From the NCBI GenBank assembly GCA_007125585.1, contig SLCY01000095.1:1-54701 (forward strand): DNA of 54,701 nt, given 5' to 3'. This document shows positions 17,190 through 25,141 of this stretch, piece after piece. Source of the DNA: Bacteroidales bacterium. GTDB taxonomy: Bacteria > Bacteroidota > Bacteroidia > Bacteroidales > UBA7960. The notes under the pieces were generated by a model, which made no database searches, was not told the DNA's origin, and worked only from the letters and a program-made list of their open reading frames with translations. Both the position numbers and the translations under genes were made by a program. Position 1 is the stretch's first letter; every line of letters starts with the position of its first letter.

Positions 17190-20100
17190 TTATTTAAAGG
17201 CTTCTTCCAGCAGGCCATCGCCTCCCAGCCTGAGTCGCTGGAAATAGTCAGGGACTTTTCTGCCGCACAGCTGGTCGACATAAAGTTTTGCAAGGTATTG
17301 CCCCAGCATGAAGCCCTGGCCGCGAAGTCCCAAAAACAGGCCTTTCTCCGGATCGACAACCATTTTTGGTTCGATATAGTAACCCGCCCACAATGCCTGA
17401 AATCCTACGGCAGATATTTCAGGGATCCAATCCACGAAGACTTCGGAAACGATTCCGGAGAAATCCCTTGAATTGATTTTTACATCTTTATCGGTTTCGT
17501 AGGGTTCTACCATTGGAGAGGCACATCCGATAACCTGTCCCGTATCGCCAAGCTGCTGGCCGTATACCGCGGTAAAGCCTTTGTAGCGGCGTCGGTCGAT
17601 GAGCATGTTCAATGGGTCGCCGTTGACCCCAAGCATCGGCAAGCGGCGGGTTATAAAGGCCTGGTGTTTTACAGGATAAAGGCCGGTTTCTAAGCCCAGC
17701 ATGTCGGCAAAACGGGCGCCCTGATCACCCAATGCGTTGATAAGCAATGGTGTATGATACTCAACATATTCTCCGTCATGTGTCAGCACGACGGCCTTGT
17801 ACCGTCCCCCGTCTTCCGACACATCAACCAGCCGGGTGTTCTCCAACAAGGTGCCACCCCCGTTGACCCCAAGCTGGCGAAGCACTTCGATCACTTTGCC
17901 GGGCGTTGCCTGCCAGCACTCACCGGTTTTAAGGGCTGCAAGGTATTTATCATTGCTGTCGTTGAAAAAGGGAGAGATCTCTTTTTTAAAATGTTTTGGC
18001 TCGACCATCCATGCTTTTTGCCAGGCCATCGATTCTTCCAGGGACTTGTACATCTCTTCATCATGGGCGAATGTCACATAATTGATCAAACGGAAGTCTA
18101 TGTCTCCCCTGGCCTGCAAATCCCTGAACATTTCCAGGTTATGCCGTGCAATGTCAGTGAGTTCCGGCAGGCTGAACGCAGGTCTTCCGCCGGCAATGTT
18201 TCTCCAGGAGCTGCCAAAGCCATAATTGATCATCACCGGGTCATATCCCTCTTCGGCCAGAAAGCGAAACAGGGCACTGCCACCGATACCGCCTCCGGCA
18301 ACCAGGGCCTTTGTTTCCAATACCTGTCGGGGCTTATGGGTCACACTGGTGATGATCTGATCGTGGACCGGCGGCGGGTAAAGCTCTCCGATGGTGATCT
18401 GGTTCGACATGGGGGCCCTGGGGGTGGACCCGCCGATCAACTGGATGCCCATGGGCCGCAGGTTGATCTTCAGTCGCTGGATGCAGCGCTTGCCACGACA
18501 GGGGCCCATCCCCAGGTGGGTGGTATGCTTGATCTCTTCCACAGAGATGAATTTTCTGTCACCGATAACCTTCAGCACATCATCGAAAACCACATCATCA
18601 CAATGGCACATGAAAAAGTCATCGCCTGGTCTTTCATCATACGGCTTTATGTCGGGCGGCTCAGGATAATCCCTTTTGAGGATGAATCCGCGAACCTCCA
18701 GCTGGTCTTCACGCTTCATGTCCCCGGCCTTCACTCGGGCAATGTGCGTAAGGTTTTCTTTACGCAAAACACGCTCTATTTCACCTTCACCCAGGATGTT
18801 GGCATCGTTGTCAACAAGATATACCTCTTCACCTGATTCCATATCAAACTCAATGGGCAAAAAGAAGACACCCCGTTTGAGGTTGTAACCGAATATGGCC
18901 AACCCGGGACACTGATACACGCAATCCATACAACCCACACATTTTTCAAAATCGATATGGGGGGCCGTACTTGTTGATGATTTCGTAATGGCGCCATATT
19001 TACAGGCAAAGGCACAGGGATTACATGCAAAGCCATGCAGGCAATCGATGATGACAAATGGCTTATCCGCCCTGTTTTCATCAGGCAAATAAGGCTTATC
19101 CAGCACCCTGACCGGATGTTGCTGGGAATCGATATACTCTTTTGACACCTGCAGGTAGTCATCATGGTTGTAGCGTTGCTGCATGTTTTCGAGTATCTCG
19201 CAGGCCACCTGTTTGCCCCGGAGCACTGCACTTGTTCCCTCGCCGATACGGATCGCATCGCCGGCACCATAACAATGGCGTCCGAACATCTCGCGTCCTT
19301 TTTCAAGAAGCACATCATCGGGCATCAGGCCGGTACATATGTTGATGGCATCAATGCCGCTGATCACTTTCTCCGTGCCTTCAATGGGTTTAAAATTTTT
19401 GGCTTCGGCGATCACCGCTGCGGAAATGCCGTCGCCTCTTTTGTTGGGTTGTGCTTCCAGTAGTATGTGCGAGAGCATCACGGGAATACCGAGACGCCTG
19501 ACCCTGTTGGCTTGCACGGGGAAGCCTCCCTCATGGGGAAGGGCTTCAACAATGACCCTGACACGGGCACCCGCCTGGGTGAGCTGATAACTCGTCAGGT
19601 AACCAATGTTGCCGGCGCCGACGGTCAAAATATTTTTCCCCAGCAATGTGCGTTCGATATTCATCATTTTCTGGATAACCGCCGCGGTATATACACCGGG
19701 GGCATCATCATTGTGGAACGTGGGCAGGAAAGGGACAGCACCTGTGGCCACCACAAAATGGTCACAGTCTATATAGAATATCTCCCCTGTTTTGAAGTTC
19801 TTGACCGCCACCCTGTTCCCTTCAAAAATATCCCATACCGTACTGTCCAGCATGATCCCCTCGTGGCTTTCACCGGCCAGGGTTTTCGATATCTCGAAGC
19901 CGCGCATCCCCCCATATTTCTTCTCCTTTTCAAAAAAGAAGAACTGGTGGGTCTGCATGTTAAACTGGCCACCGATCTCTGCATTGCTGTCAACCACAAT
20001 ATTCCTGACGCCATGTTCATTGAGAACCCCGCGGGTAGCCAGTCCCGCCGGACCGGCCCCAACAATCACCACCTGGGTTTTGTATACCCTCAACCCCTGC

Positions 20101-20420
20101 GACTTGATAAACACCGACGGCCCGGCAACAAAGTCCTTCGGTATCTCGGCCACGACCTGCACATCATCCACGGCAGTGATGCATATTCGTTTTATTACAC
20201 CATCAACAAGCATCTCACAAGCGCTGCATTTTCCAATGCCGCACTCAAGGCTTCGGGAACGGTTTTTCACACTGTGGCTGTGAATGGGATAACCGGCCTG
20301 ATGCAAAGCCGCAGCAATGGTGAAGCCCTTTTCACCCTTTATTGTTTGGCCATTGTAAAGGAAACGATGCTTTTCAGACGCTTTCACGCTGATAATAGGA
20401 TGCCTGGTAATCTTGTACAT
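17190..20420 (-). CDS. Fused multi-cofactor FAD oxidoreductase (2Fe-2S / FAD-NAD / 4Fe-4S / BFD / DAO)
   Basis: A 1,076-residue protein with five cofactor modules in one chain. Residues 15-95 are a 2Fe-2S domain with C60, C65, C68 and C80. About 113-410 is a pyridine-nucleotide-disulfide oxidoreductase fold, with VGAGPAG at 120-126, a second GAGNIG at 268-273 and the GAGDA FAD motif near 385. At 455-510 are two ferredoxin-like sets (C460, C466, C469, C473; C494, C497, C500, C504). At 600-655 is a BFD-like 2Fe-2S site (C605, C607, C641, C646). From about 703 to the end is a DAO-type FAD domain (GGGIGGS at 709-715). The order resembles HcnA+HcnB+HcnC or the subunits of dye-linked proline and opine dehydrogenases joined together. 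A role in oxidising an amino acid or N-methyl amine is inferred; the substrate is unknown. Confidence 0.85.
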   Translation of the reverse strand: MYKITRHPIISVKASEKHRFLYNGQTIKGEKGFTIAAALHQAGYPIHSHSVKNRSRSLECGIGKCSACEMLVDGVIKRICITAVDDVQVVAEIPKDFVAGPSVFIKSQGLRVYKTQVVIVGAGPAGLATRGVLNEHGVRNIVVDSNAEIGGQFNMQTHQFFFFEKEKKYGGMRGFEISKTLAGESHEGIMLDSTVWDIFEGNRVAVKNFKTGEIFYIDCDHFVVATGAVPFLPTFHNDDAPGVYTAAVIQKMMNIERTLLGKNILTVGAGNIGYLTSYQLTQAGARVRVIVEALPHEGGFPVQANRVRRLGIPVMLSHILLEAQPNKRGDGISAAVIAEAKNFKPIEGTEKVISGIDAINICTGLMPDDVLLEKGREMFGRHCYGAGDAIRIGEGTSAVLRGKQVACEILENMQQRYNHDDYLQVSKEYIDSQQHPVRVLDKPYLPDENRADKPFVIIDCLHGFACNPCAFACKYGAITKSSTSTAPHIDFEKCVGCMDCVYQCPGLAIFGYNLKRGVFFLPIEFDMESGEEVYLVDNDANILGEGEIERVLRKENLTHIARVKAGDMKREDQLEVRGFILKRDYPEPPDIKPYDERPGDDFFMCHCDDVVFDDVLKVIGDRKFISVEEIKHTTHLGMGPCRGKRCIQRLKINLRPMGIQLIGGSTPRAPMSNQITIGELYPPPVHDQIITSVTHKPRQVLETKALVAGGGIGGSALFRFLAEEGYDPVMINYGFGSSWRNIAGGRPAFSLPELTDIARHNLEMFRDLQARGDIDFRLINYVTFAHDEEMYKSLEESMAWQKAWMVEPKHFKKEISPFFNDSNDKYLAALKTGECWQATPGKVIEVLRQLGVNGGGTLLENTRLVDVSEDGGRYKAVVLTHDGEYVEYHTPLLINALGDQGARFADMLGLETGLYPVKHQAFITRRLPMLGVNGDPLNMLIDRRRYKGFTAVYGQQLGDTGQVIGCASPMVEPYETDKDVKINSRDFSGIVSEVFVDWIPEISAVGFQALWAGYYIEPKMVVDPEKGLFLGLRGQGFMLGQYLAKLYVDQLCGRKVPDYFQRLRLGGDGLLEEAFK

Positions 20421-20909
20421 AAGAATATTGGGTTGCCAGATATGTTTTATACTTTTTGAGCACAACTGCCCCGGATGCCTCCAGCGAACAGAGACAAAAA
20501 GGGAAAGGTTTTGTCCACACCACCTGGCTCCCCTTCTCCTTCCCCACGTTCGTGAGCAAAGTTAATTATTTAAAAAGTCCGATCTGAAAACCCAATAATT
20601 TTTACTGATTCTAAACGAAAGGGAACGATACCCAAAGACAGGGATTATCCCAAATCAGCCATTGGAAAATCTATTCCGAAGCCCAAGAAGCCCTGATGAC
20701 AATCCGCGGTTGGCCATTTCTCCATTGGATATTTCAAAAATTATGCATATATTGGGCCTTTGGCAGTAGGCCATGACAGGGTTCTTTGACACACAGGGGA
20801 ATGATTATGGAAACAGGGTGCTGAGCACTGGACACCGGGAGTAAAAAGTAAACCCTTAAACCCTTAAACCTATTTGACATTTCGACCTTTTGACAAATGA
20901 TAAACATAT
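20421..20909. repeat. Gene-free stretch with promoter box and dispersed repeat
   Basis: No gene seen. At 20557-20564 the minus strand reads TAACTTTG, a candidate -7 box for the fused oxidoreductase, about 137 bases before its ATG. At 20850-20875 there are TTTAAGGG-type repeats, followed by a 22-base segment (20884-20905) identical in reverse complement to 44-65. That segment ends four bases before the ATG of the SagB-like gene, so the repeat serves as its leader. Confidence 0.5.
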
Positions 20910-21659
20910 ATGAAAAAGTATATCACCATCTTTGCTGTTTTTGCTTTTCTTGGCGTTGCTGCCTTGCTATTCAAGGTAGGATCAAGGAGCATGACTCCTT
21001 CCGGCGTCGCCAATGCGTTGCTGGTTCAGGAAGCATTTTCAAACAACACCAACATTCAATCCGGAGACATGATCAATTTGCCACAACCTGTTTCAGACGG
21101 GCAGGTGAGTGTTGAGGAAGCACTGCGCCTGCGCCGCTCCATACGCAATTACAAAGACGAGCCGCTACAGCTGGAGGAGCTGTCCCAACTTTTATGGTCG
21201 GCCCAGGGGATTACCAACGAACGCGGATTTCGCACCGCACCCTCGGCCGGCGCCACCTTTCCCCTGGAGATGTTCGTGGTGGTCAACAACGTGGAGCACC
21301 TGGGCAAAGGGATCTACCATTACCATCCCCATGAACACCAGCTGGCGTTTCTTCGCGAAGAAGATGTATCGTCAGCCCTTTTCAGGGCATGCCTCAGTCA
21401 GTCGATGATCCTTGACGGCGGCGCGGTGCTGGTATTCGCAGCGGTATTTGAACGCACCACATCCAGGTACGGCGAGCGCGGGGAGCGCTATGTTTACAAT
21501 GAGATCGGCCACGCAGGGCAGAATGTACATTTACAGGCTGCGGCACTCAACCTGGGGACCGTTGTCATCGGCGCCTACCGTGACGATGAGGTGGAAGAGA
21601 TCCTGCAGCTGGGTGATCGTTACAGGGTGCTTTACCTGATGCCTGTCGGGAAAATATAG
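20910..21659 (+). CDS. SagB/ThcOx-type nitroreductase-family oxidoreductase
   Basis: A 249-residue FMN-binding flavoprotein of the nitroreductase superfamily, SagB/ThcOx branch. Residues 4-21 are a hydrophobic N-terminal segment with no clear cleavage site, so the enzyme is probably anchored to or exported through the inner membrane. The flavin-binding RLRRSIRNYKDEPL lies near 73-86, followed by SQLLWSAQGIT, TAPSAGATFPLE, and the C-terminal NEIGHAGQNVHLQAAAL and GTVVIGAYRDDEV. SagB enzymes oxidise azolines in peptide natural products, but many stand-alone members like this one have no known substrate, and no precursor peptide or cyclodehydratase gene is nearby. It stands alone on the plus strand. 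Confidence 0.88.
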   Translation: MKKYITIFAVFAFLGVAALLFKVGSRSMTPSGVANALLVQEAFSNNTNIQSGDMINLPQPVSDGQVSVEEALRLRRSIRNYKDEPLQLEELSQLLWSAQGITNERGFRTAPSAGATFPLEMFVVVNNVEHLGKGIYHYHPHEHQLAFLREEDVSSALFRACLSQSMILDGGAVLVFAAVFERTTSRYGERGERYVYNEIGHAGQNVHLQAAALNLGTVVIGAYRDDEVEEILQLGDRYRVLYLMPVGKI

Positions 21660-21733
21660 TTCTAATTCTCTGCATTGCAGCACCAATCTTTGAAAACGGT
21701 GGATGAAGTGAACCTGGGGGGCCTGATCAACCT

Positions 21734-23092
21734 TTAAAACCCATAGGAGATACCGGTCTGCACAGAATAGCTGTATGGGTAAACCTTGCCCACCATCAAG
21801 CTTTCGCGCAATAGCGGATTCAGGAATATTTGCGCTGTGGGTTCCATATGGAGGGTCAATCTCGCAGTGATCGGAACATCCAGCGAAAGGCCACTGACAG
21901 CAGAAAAACTGATTTGTCTTATGCCATGGGTGTCTCCGATGGCATTCCGCCAGATATTTTTCCCAAGGAAAACATCGTTTTGCAGCAAATAATTGCCGGA
22001 AACACCCGCTTTGAGTTGAAGGCCAAAGCCACTGTTAACGATATGGTAACGAAAAAGCAATGGCACCTCCACAAAACGAAACAGTTGTGTAAACCCTTCT
22101 GCAGATTTTTTTAACGTTTTTATGCCGGTGTCGTCGAAAGACTGTTTACTGGTAACCACCCTGACAGATTGCATGTCGGCAAAATAATGGTAAGGGTCGT
22201 GCATCCGCACATTTCCCTGAGAGGTAATGATGGTTTGCGGGTGGATCACTCGTCCTGAGCTCCGGTCTTTCTCATAGAGTGGCATGTTGGCGGGATGGGC
22301 ATAGGCCATGATATCTTTAACATATTGGCCCAAGTGTTGGTAATTTACACCCGTTTGGACAGACCACCTCCGTGACAATCTGAAGGAGGCATTGAGGCCC
22401 ATCCCGTAGGTAAGTATGCTTTCTTCCAGCGATTCGAAAGGGATATTCTGAAAGGCGGTGCCGGCATCTTCGCTTATCAGGCGATAATTGGATTGCGGTG
22501 CAAAGTGTGCACCCAAACGAATATTTGGTACTCCCGCTGAACGGTCATCAGGGGAGAGATCCCCGATCTGTCTGTGGTTAGACCTTTCAGCCCTCGCGAG
22601 CATTTCGTTTCGGGTCTCTCTTTCGTACGAAGGCCAGGATCCTTCATCCATCCACGCTGGAATAGCCATTGGCAGAGAATGCATGGAACGGACAGGACCA
22701 AAGCCAGGGTCATATGCCGGTCCTTCATGCCGGACATCAGCAAAAAGGGCATCCTGTCCGGGTTGCATATCAGCCCTGGTCAGGAAGGATGGGGCAGTGA
22801 TATCCAGAACCGGGGCCTCCATTGCGGTCAAAGGCTGCATAACAGGTCGATCGGGCCGTTCGATCAGAGCAAAGTCCTGAGCGGCTTCATCAGGCATTAA
22901 AAACCATAATGAAAAAACAGCGGCTGTCAATGCAGCCACAGAGGCAGCCACACGGAAAAACAATGGGAGGTAGCGCCTCCTGGCATGTTTATCCAGTGCG
23001 CCGGATATGGCTATCCAGGCTTCGACCGGGGGGTTGGCCTCCAGGTCCTTCAGTTCTTCCCTAACCCGTTTGTCTGTTTCGTGCTGATCCAC
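21734..23092 (-). CDS. Anti-sigma-like membrane protein fused to an outer-membrane-type beta-barrel
   Basis: A 452-residue protein starting at GTG, with AAGGAT a few bases upstream. Residues 1-40 are charged and cytosolic (MDQHETDKRVREELKDLEANPP). Residues 42-66 form one clear transmembrane helix ending in SLWFLM. About 70-185 is a proline-rich linker. From about 190 to the end, alternating strands (IRLGAHFAPQSNY, YGMGLNASFRLSRRWSVQTGVNYQHLG, FGLQLKAGVSGNYLL, YSVQTGISYGF) look like a PorT/OmpA-like barrel ending in an aromatic residue. The gene lies directly after an ECF sigma factor, the usual place of an anti-sigma factor. The topology is odd: inner-membrane helix and outer-membrane barrel in one chain. 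No FecR domain is visible. Function as sigma regulator and envelope sensor is inferred. Confidence 0.7.
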   Translation of the reverse strand: MDQHETDKRVREELKDLEANPPVEAWIAISGALDKHARRRYLPLFFRVAASVAALTAAVFSLWFLMPDEAAQDFALIERPDRPVMQPLTAMEAPVLDITAPSFLTRADMQPGQDALFADVRHEGPAYDPGFGPVRSMHSLPMAIPAWMDEGSWPSYERETRNEMLARAERSNHRQIGDLSPDDRSAGVPNIRLGAHFAPQSNYRLISEDAGTAFQNIPFESLEESILTYGMGLNASFRLSRRWSVQTGVNYQHLGQYVKDIMAYAHPANMPLYEKDRSSGRVIHPQTIITSQGNVRMHDPYHYFADMQSVRVVTSKQSFDDTGIKTLKKSAEGFTQLFRFVEVPLLFRYHIVNSGFGLQLKAGVSGNYLLQNDVFLGKNIWRNAIGDTHGIRQISFSAVSGLSLDVPITARLTLHMEPTAQIFLNPLLRESLMVGKVYPYSYSVQTGISYGF

Positions 23093-23233
23093 TTGATCCT
23101 TTTTTCCGTTACTTTTTCAAAACACCCAATGATCAGGTGTGTTATCTTTATTGGCGCAGAAGCTCTGTATCCAGGCCATTCCAACATCTTCTTCATCGAT
23201 GCTGCAGGCAGGTCAGCCCTGCCATGATTATGT

Positions 23234-23782
23234 TTAAATTGCCCTGATGACAGGGCTATATTCATGTTTCAACTTGTCTTTCAATAACATTCGTGCCCTG
23301 GCGAGGTTGGACCGGGATGTTGACTCAGAAATATTCAGGGCCTGCCCGATCTCTTTGTGCGTGTAACCTTCGAGGGCATAAAGGTTAAATACCAACCGGT
23401 ACTGCATGGGCAGTTTCTGTACAAATGCCAGAATATCCCTTGCATGCAGATTATCCGGACCATGGTTCTGGCTCACAAGGGTTTCATAGTCAATCACCTC
23501 GTCTACAGGCAAATGATAAATACGTTCACGGTATTTTTCGATGGCGGTGTTGATAAAAATACGTTTAATCCAGGCTTCCAGGTTGCCTTCCCCCTTATAG
23601 GCCGGAAGGTTCCGAAACACTTTGATGAAGCCTTCTTGCAGTATATCCTGGGCTTCATCGTAGCTGGCAGCGTACCTGAGGCATATGCCGAACATCTTTT
23701 TGGAGAACAGGGCATACAGGCGATACTGATCCGCTTTGCGATGTTGCAAACAGCCTTTGAGTATTTTTTTTATTGAACCCAC
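23234..23782 (-). CDS. ECF-type RNA polymerase sigma factor
   Basis: A 182-residue sigma-70 family protein with sigma-2 at about 20-90 (ALFSKKMFGICLRYA, DEAQDILQEGFIKVFRNL, LEAWIKRIFINTAIEKYR) and sigma-4 at about 125-178 (KLPMQYRLVFNLYALEGYTHKEIGQAL, SESTSRSNLARARMLLK). There is no sigma-1.1 or sigma-3. The start is set at GTG 23782. A longer ATG frame from 23857 would include the TATCTTTG promoter box at 23804-23811 inside the coding region, and its extra 25 residues do not belong to the family. It lies 141 bases upstream of the anti-sigma-like barrel gene and is probably co-transcribed with it. Confidence 0.92.
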   Translation of the reverse strand: MGSIKKILKGCLQHRKADQYRLYALFSKKMFGICLRYAASYDEAQDILQEGFIKVFRNLPAYKGEGNLEAWIKRIFINTAIEKYRERIYHLPVDEVIDYETLVSQNHGPDNLHARDILAFVQKLPMQYRLVFNLYALEGYTHKEIGQALNISESTSRSNLARARMLLKDKLKHEYSPVIRAI

Positions 23783-23803
23783 CTTTGCTCGCTTTGTAAG
23801 TAA

Positions 23804-23811
23804 CAAAGATA
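23804..23811 (-). promoter_or_regulatory. -7 promoter box of the ECF sigma gene
   Basis: TATCTTTG on the minus strand, 21 bases before the GTG start. It matches the housekeeping consensus, so basal expression by the primary sigma factor is likely. It also decides the start codon, since the upstream ATG lies before it. Confidence 0.75.
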
Positions 23812-23883
23812 GCAAATCCGGAATATTTAAAAAACATTCAACCAAATACCGATTCAAAAAGTCAAAGAGCGCAAAACAATTCG

Positions 23884-24681
23884 TTACTGGTTATGAAACA
23901 CATGGCCTTTGGCGGAGTAGAGGGCGATAACGCAATGATCGCGAAAGTTCATTGCGATATCCTGCAACATCTGAAACTCTCCCTCAAACGTCATCACCAA
24001 TGGTCGTCCGGGCATGTATTGATAAACATGATCATACAGATACAGGCCATCCTGTGCTACACGAAAGAACCCGTAATTGCCGGGCTGCAAATGTTTTTCC
24101 TTTGCCCCTGCCTCAGCCAGTTTTTGCAAAAAAACCGGGTAGTGTGTGTCATCTCCCGGCACTTTCGGGTGCACATATCCCCAGACATGGTTTTGGGGAA
24201 GCCTGTGCATTGTCTTTTCCTGAAATTCCAGGGTGGTGGCCGCCCCCTTGTTTAAAACATCCACCATCAAGTACTCGTCCTCCACCTGGAAACGGGTGTT
24301 GAGGCTGTTTTCACCGATCTCAAGGGTCACTGCATGCGCACCCTCACCCATGACCCCCATATCAATGAAAGCCCTGGCAGGGCCAAATTCGGCAAGGCAT
24401 TCCTCTTGTTTTGGAATGCCTTCAAATACGATCATCCTGACGCCACCGGCATGTGTATAGTGATAACTAATCTCAAAATTCGAACACGGATATTCCTCAA
24501 GGGTGGCCACATAAAGCCCCGCATGTCGTTGTCCTTTCACGAATGCTTCCCTGAGCTCCACCACGAGGTTGGCAGAGAATTCATCTTTCTCGGATTCTTT
24601 CCGGCACGAAGTGGCAAACAGAACGATTGTTGCAACAAGCACACAGGTGCGGAGAAAATATAGAAACCTTTTCATCATCAT
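23884..24681 (-). CDS. Secreted lipoprotein of unknown function
   Basis: A protein of about 265 residues. The N-terminus has three consecutive ATG codons, KR, a hydrophobic stretch and the lipobox LFATSC, so C26 would be lipidated. The mature protein begins CRKESEKDE; acidic residues shortly after the Cys are common in surface-exposed Bacteroidota lipoproteins. The rest is mixed alpha/beta, with no motif I recognise. In-frame TTG 24690 is possible but less likely as start. It lies just upstream of the sigma factor, separated by that gene's promoter, and downstream of a strong terminator. Whether it belongs functionally to the sigma/anti-sigma pair is open. Confidence 0.75.
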   Translation of the reverse strand: MMMKRFLYFLRTCVLVATIVLFATSCRKESEKDEFSANLVVELREAFVKGQRHAGLYVATLEEYPCSNFEISYHYTHAGGVRMIVFEGIPKQEECLAEFGPARAFIDMGVMGEGAHAVTLEIGENSLNTRFQVEDEYLMVDVLNKGAATTLEFQEKTMHRLPQNHVWGYVHPKVPGDDTHYPVFLQKLAEAGAKEKHLQPGNYGFFRVAQDGLYLYDHVYQYMPGRPLVMTFEGEFQMLQDIAMNFRDHCVIALYSAKGHVFHNQ

Positions 24682-24749
24682 GTTGTTCAATGGCTTCTGT
24701 TCGGCCAGCTACCGGGAAGTCCCTTCTGCCATCGCGTTGCTTTGCGAAC

Positions 24750-24796
24750 AAAAAAATACCCGTTTGAGCTATGGGTTTGAAAGTCGCTCAAACGGG
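24750..24796 (-). terminator. Strong rho-independent terminator
   Basis: On the minus strand a perfect 11-bp stem (CCCGTTTGAGC/GCTCAAACGGG, 16-nt loop) is followed by TA and seven T residues. It insulates the lipoprotein and sigma genes from transcription arriving from the TPR side. Confidence 0.85.
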
Positions 24797-24996
24797 GTCT
24801 GTTTACATGCATTTTCAGCAAGCATGTCACCAAAAAGCGTTTCAGGGAAATGGCCGCCCGGCTAGTTGTTATTGGTTAATGTTGTTTTTGGGCTTCTTTG
24901 CCTTGGTGCAGCTTTCGAAGCAATAAGGCGGCCATTTCCGTATCCCCTGAAACGAATACAAAACCTAAAAAATGAAAATATATATAGAAAAAGGAG

Positions 24997-25024
24997 AAAA
25001 ACACCCGGTAAACAAACCTCCGGG
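24997..25024 (-). terminator. Probable terminator of the TPR gene
   Basis: On the minus strand the stem CCCGG/CCGGG with an 11-nt loop is followed by TGTTTTT. It is short, but GC-only and correctly placed about 120 bases after the TPR stop codon. Confidence 0.5.
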
Positions 25025-25141
25025 AAGCGATTAATGGCGTTGTATTCTGACAATAAAAAAAGAACATTGATGCTGTGAGAACAAACCTTCTCACAGTAAC
25101 AAGACGCTAAAACAGGGTCAAACGCTGCGTGACGAGAAAAA

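Larger units (their letters stand above)
24691..25141 (-). other. Structured gene-free stretch, candidate non-coding RNA region
   Basis: No gene fits here. In minus-strand order after the TPR gene, several inverted repeats follow one another. 25073-25096 is a 9-bp stem (CTGTGAGAA/TTCTCACAG). 25004-25024 is a GC stem followed by a T-rich run. 24838-24954 is a large hairpin: 10-bp outer stem, 7-nt one-sided bulge, 11-bp inner stem and a ~68-nt loop that can form a smaller stem. 24759-24796 is a strong terminator. An RNA of roughly 200 nt between the 25.0-kb and 24.75-kb terminators would fit, but no consensus promoter was seen for it. Confidence 0.4.

Noticed and set aside
17754-20459. Long plus-strand frames (360 and 330 codons) opposite the fused oxidoreductase
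   Set aside because: Antisense to cofactor motifs that are conserved in the minus frame; the translations lack any recognisable pattern.
23783-23857. Longer N-terminus of the ECF sigma factor
   Set aside because: The extension would contain the TATCTTTG promoter box and adds sequence unlike sigma factors.
25073-25096. 9-bp hairpin after the TPR gene as its terminator
   Set aside because: The T-run lies about ten bases away from the stem; the GC stem at 25004-25024 is better placed.
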